47,291 bases of DNA, from positions 1 to 47,291 of the forward strand of contig JBBIST010000015.1 in NCBI GenBank assembly GCA_037441125.1. The letters are read 5' to 3'. Position 1 is the first letter of the stretch. Every line of letters begins with the position of its first letter. The position numbers and the translations under genes are program-made. The DNA comes from JALHMQ01 sp037441125 (GTDB taxonomy: Bacteria; Pseudomonadota; Gammaproteobacteria; Burkholderiales; Burkholderiaceae_F). Below, one piece after another: positions 45,094 through 47,291 of this stretch. Below the pieces are notes generated by a model that saw only the letters and a program-made list of their open reading frames with translations, was not told where the DNA came from and did no database searches.

Positions 45094-46443
45094 ATGAACA
45101 CGCCGTTTGCCTTCAGCCGCGCCCAACTGCGTGAACTGGCGCACGACGCGCTCGCGCACGCGCGCCGGCTCGGCGCCAGCGATGCCCTGGCCGAGGTGAG
45201 CGAGTCGACCGGCCTGTCGGTGAGCACGCGCAAGATGCAGGTCGAGACGATCGAGCACACGCGCGACAAGTCGCTGGCGGTGACCGTCTACCTCGGAGCG
45301 CGGCGCGGCCATGCTTCGACCTCGGACTTCGCGCCGGCGGCGATCGGCGACGCGGTGGCGGCGGCGTTCAACATCGCCCGCTTCACGGCGCAGGACGAAG
45401 CCGCGGGGCTGCCGGACGCCGACACGCTCGAGCGCCAGCCGAAGGATCTCGACCTGTTTCATCCCTGGGCGTTGAGCACCGACGAGGCGATCGAGCTGGC
45501 GCGCCGCGGCGAGCAGGCGGCCTTCGACACCGACCGCCGGATCGTCAACTCCGAGGGCGCCAACGTGTACACCTCCTCGGGTCACTTCGTCCTCGCCAAC
45601 ACCTTGGCCTTCGATGCCGGTTACGCCTACTCGCGCCACTCGCTGGCGGTGGCGCCGATCGCGCGCGACCGGCGCGGCATGCAGCGCGACGACTGGTTCA
45701 CCTCGTCGCGCCTGCCGGGTCGGTTGGTTGCGCCCGAGGCGGTCGGCCGCTACGCCGCCGAGCGGGTGCTGGCGCGGCTGTCGGCGCGCAAGCTCGGCAC
45801 GCGCACCTGCCCGGTGCTGTTCGAGGCGCCGCTGGCCACCGGGCTGCTCGGCAACTTCGTGCAGGCGGCCAGCGGCAGCGCGCTGTACCGCAAGGCTTCG
45901 TTCCTGGTCGACGGCATCGGCCAGCCGCTGTTCGCGCCGCATGTCACCGTGCACGAGGCGCCGCACGTGCCGCAGGCCGGTGGCTCCAGCCCGTTTGACG
46001 AGGAGGGCGTACGCGGACTGGAGCGCGACGTCGTCGCCAGCGGCATCCTGACCGGCTACTTCCTCTCCACCTACTCGGCACGCAAGCTCGGCATGAAGAG
46101 CACCGGCAACGCCGGCGGCTCCTACAACCTGTCGCTGCACTCGACCCTGCGCGGTCCGGGCGACGACTTCGAGGCGATGCTGCGCAAGCTCGACACCGGA
46201 CTGCTGGTGACCGAACTGATCGGCCAGGGCGTCAACTACGTGACCGGCGACTACTCGCGCGGTGCCGCCGGCTTCTGGGTCGAGGGTGGAGCGATCCAAT
46301 ACCCGGTCGAGGAGATCACGATCGCCGGCAACCTGCGCCAGATGTTCGCCAACCTGGTTGCAGTTGGCGCCGACACGGTGATCCGTGGCAGCAAGATCAG
46401 CGGGTCGGTGATCGTCGACGGGATGACGGTCGGCGGCCATTGA
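45094..46443 (+). CDS. pmbA: Metalloprotease-fold protein PmbA (TldE)
   Basis: A 449-residue PmbA/TldE, the same size as in E. coli (450). It pairs with TldD to form a zinc protease that matures microcin B17, trims CcdA and processes other peptides; TldE itself lacks the metal site. Recognisable blocks are STRKMQVETIEHTRDKSLAVTVYLG, the central PHVPQAGGSSPFDEEGV, STYSARKLGMKSTGNAGG and the C-terminal TGDYSRGAAGFWVEGGAIQYPVEE. The ATG at 45094 gives the family-typical length. tldD is not in this window. Confidence 0.96.
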   Translation: MNTPFAFSRAQLRELAHDALAHARRLGASDALAEVSESTGLSVSTRKMQVETIEHTRDKSLAVTVYLGARRGHASTSDFAPAAIGDAVAAAFNIARFTAQDEAAGLPDADTLERQPKDLDLFHPWALSTDEAIELARRGEQAAFDTDRRIVNSEGANVYTSSGHFVLANTLAFDAGYAYSRHSLAVAPIARDRRGMQRDDWFTSSRLPGRLVAPEAVGRYAAERVLARLSARKLGTRTCPVLFEAPLATGLLGNFVQAASGSALYRKASFLVDGIGQPLFAPHVTVHEAPHVPQAGGSSPFDEEGVRGLERDVVASGILTGYFLSTYSARKLGMKSTGNAGGSYNLSLHSTLRGPGDDFEAMLRKLDTGLLVTELIGQGVNYVTGDYSRGAAGFWVEGGAIQYPVEEITIAGNLRQMFANLVAVGADTVIRGSKISGSVIVDGMTVGGH

Positions 46444-46503
46444 CCGGCGGACCGAGGGATTTCCCTGATCCCCGATCCCGGGCAACGACGCGGCAGGCCG
46501 ATC

Positions 46504-46531
46504 TTGCCGCTTGGCGCGCCGGGCATACAAT
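46504..46531 (+). promoter_or_regulatory. Predicted promoter of the TRAP solute-binding protein gene
   Basis: TTGCCG (46504-46509), a 16-bp spacer and TACAAT (46526-46531). The -35 word is the one used in front of rpsU. A start near 46538 gives a leader of about 112 nt. AAGGAGA (46637-46643) is the ribosome-binding site. Confidence 0.45.
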
Positions 46532-46544
46532 CGCGCGCCCGGCG
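46517..46544. repeat. Perfect 8-bp inverted repeat flanking the -10 of the TRAP gene
   Basis: CGCCGGGC and GCCCGGCG are separated by 12 bp that contain the TACAAT -10 and end at the predicted transcription start. The placement fits an operator at which a dimeric regulator would block RNA polymerase, or an RNA hairpin at the 5' end. Confidence 0.4.
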
Positions 46545-46649
46545 ACGCGGTCACACATCCGCGTGTTCGCGCAGGCGCTCGCAGTGCCTTCGGCCATGCC
46601 CTGACCGGTGCGCGGAAGGATCATCCAATACTCCACAAGGAGACCTGCA

Positions 46650-47291
46650 ATGCAACGTCGTTCGTTCATCGGCAAGGCTGCTGCCGGCGCAGCCGTCGCC
46701 GCAGTCGCCGCACCGGCGGTGGTACAGGCACAGGCCGCGCTGCGCTGGCGCCTGGCCTCGAGCTTTCCCAAGGCACTAGACACCATCTTCGGCGCCGCCG
46801 AAGTGTTCGCGGCCCAGGTTCGGGCGATGAGCGGTGGCCGGTTCGTGATCTCCGTGGCGGCGCCGGGCGAGATCGTTCCCGCCTTCGGCGTCGACGACGC
46901 GGTGCGCACCGGCACCGTCGAGATGACCCACACCGCGCCCTACTACTTCGTCGGCAAGAACGAAGCCTTCGCCTTCGGCACCGCGGTGCCGTTCGGCCTG
47001 AACGCGCGCCAGATCAACGCCTGGATGATGGACGGCAACGGCACGCGGCTGATGCGCGAGTTCTACGCCAACTACAACTTCGTCTCCTTCCCCGGCGGCA
47101 ACACCGGGGCGCAGATGGGCGGCTTCTGGCGGCGCGAGATCAAGTCGCTGGCCGAGATGCGCGGCCAGAAGTTCCGCATCGGCGGCTTCGGCGGGCGGGT
47201 GATGGAGCGCATCGGCCTGGTGCCGCAGATGATCCCGGGCGGCGTCGATCGTGCCTCTTTCCAGGGCCGTGTAGATCTCGCCGCCCGGGAT
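46650..47291 (+). CDS. TRAP transporter solute-binding protein (DctP/DctP-like), 3' truncated
   Basis: The first 214 codons of a periplasmic binding protein. A twin-arginine-like signal (MQRRSFIGKAAAGAAVAAVA) is followed by the DctP-family mature start LRWRLASSFPKALDTIFGAAEVFA. GGRFVISVAAPGEIVPAFGVDDAVRTGTVEMTHTAPYYFVGK and FPGGNTGAQMGGFWRREIKS fit the family that binds 2-oxoacids or other organic acids for DctQM. After IPGG near residue 198 the peptide stops resembling the family, and the last 60 bp form an inverted fold-back: the reverse strand gives the expected continuation. The true gene probably runs on beyond the window; the end of this sequence should not be trusted. Confidence 0.88.
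   Translation, partial: MQRRSFIGKAAAGAAVAAVAAPAVVQAQAALRWRLASSFPKALDTIFGAAEVFAAQVRAMSGGRFVISVAAPGEIVPAFGVDDAVRTGTVEMTHTAPYYFVGKNEAFAFGTAVPFGLNARQINAWMMDGNGTRLMREFYANYNFVSFPGGNTGAQMGGFWRREIKSLAEMRGQKFRIGGFGGRVMERIGLVPQMIPGGVDRASFQGRVDLAARD
47232..47291. repeat. Inverted fold-back at the window end (13-bp terminal inverted repeats)
   Basis: ATCCCGGGCGGCG (47232-47244) is repeated inverted as CGCCGCCCGGGAT (47279-47291), with 34 bp between. Both orientations are open in frame, but only the reverse complement encodes the expected TRAP motif IPGGEIYTALERGTIDAA. The given strand reads IPGGVDRASFQGRVDLAA. This indicates a local inversion or a chimeric end. Confidence 0.85.

Overview
The window is about 47 kb of very GC-rich (roughly 70 %), densely packed chromosomal DNA carrying about 47 protein genes and one tRNA. 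Gene content and order point to a betaproteobacterium, probably near the Burkholderiales: xseA-sodB, csp/clpS-clpA, ribF-ileS-lspA-coaBC-dut, rpmBG/radC, rpsU-yqeY-dnaG-rpoD-tRNA and mog-darP/pmbA. No IS element, prophage, CRISPR array or integron was found; this is core chromosome with a few accessory touches.

Layout. 1-5.4 kb: the 3' end of xseA, iron superoxide dismutase, a secreted DUF192 protein, NADP-isocitrate dehydrogenase and catalase-peroxidase KatG, whose promoter has an OxyR-like dyad just upstream; a perfect bidirectional terminator separates katG from a cold-shock gene. 5.8-8.5 kb: clpS-clpA, the N-degron adaptor and unfoldase. 8.5-10.9 kb: a sulfide-oxidation cluster in which an FccB/SoxF-type flavoprotein sits between two small monohaem cytochromes c. 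10.9-17.5 kb, minus strand: ribF, ileS, lspA, coaBC, a small unknown membrane protein and dut. 17.6-21.1 kb: purN, an RsmB-type rRNA methyltransferase and a fatty acid desaturase with a C-terminal extension. 21.2-22.6 kb: rpmB-rpmG and radC on the minus strand. 22.6-27.4 kb: FKBP-type isomerase, ispH, two tandem chalcone-isomerase-like exported proteins, xerD, an aminoacyl-tRNA deacylase and plsY. 27.4-33.8 kb: tsaD facing the macromolecular-synthesis operon rpsU-yqeY-dnaG-rpoD, then a CAU-anticodon tRNA. 33.8-38.2 kb: an RhlE-type DEAD-box helicase converging on metY, a CoA-binding protein gene and gluQ. The last two are one uninterrupted reading frame. 38.4-41.4 kb: a 1010-residue membrane PAS-GGDEF diguanylate cyclase. 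41.4-43.8 kb: LysR regulator, pirin, flavodoxin/WrbA-like protein. 43.8-46.4 kb: mog, darP/yjgA and pmbA. 46.65 kb to the end: the 5' part of a TRAP transporter solute-binding protein.

How it fits together. Most genes are housekeeping: translation, replication, transcription, envelope lipids, cofactors and proteolysis. The accessory theme is redox and sulfur: SodB, KatG, the flavocytochrome c cluster, O-acetylhomoserine sulfhydrylase and the WrbA-like flavoprotein. This suggests an aerobic or microaerobic organism that can draw electrons from reduced sulfur and take up organic acids by TRAP transport.

The most notable observations are: (1) the last 60 bp are a fold-back, in which the inverted orientation, not the given one, encodes the expected TRAP-protein motif; (2) the gluQ/CoA-binding in-frame fusion; (3) the two monohaem cytochromes around one FccB; (4) a recurring TAGAAT/TAGACT/TACAAT -10 hexamer, placed so close to several start codons that leaderless transcripts are predicted; (5) a CRP/FNR-like palindrome in front of the sulfide genes.
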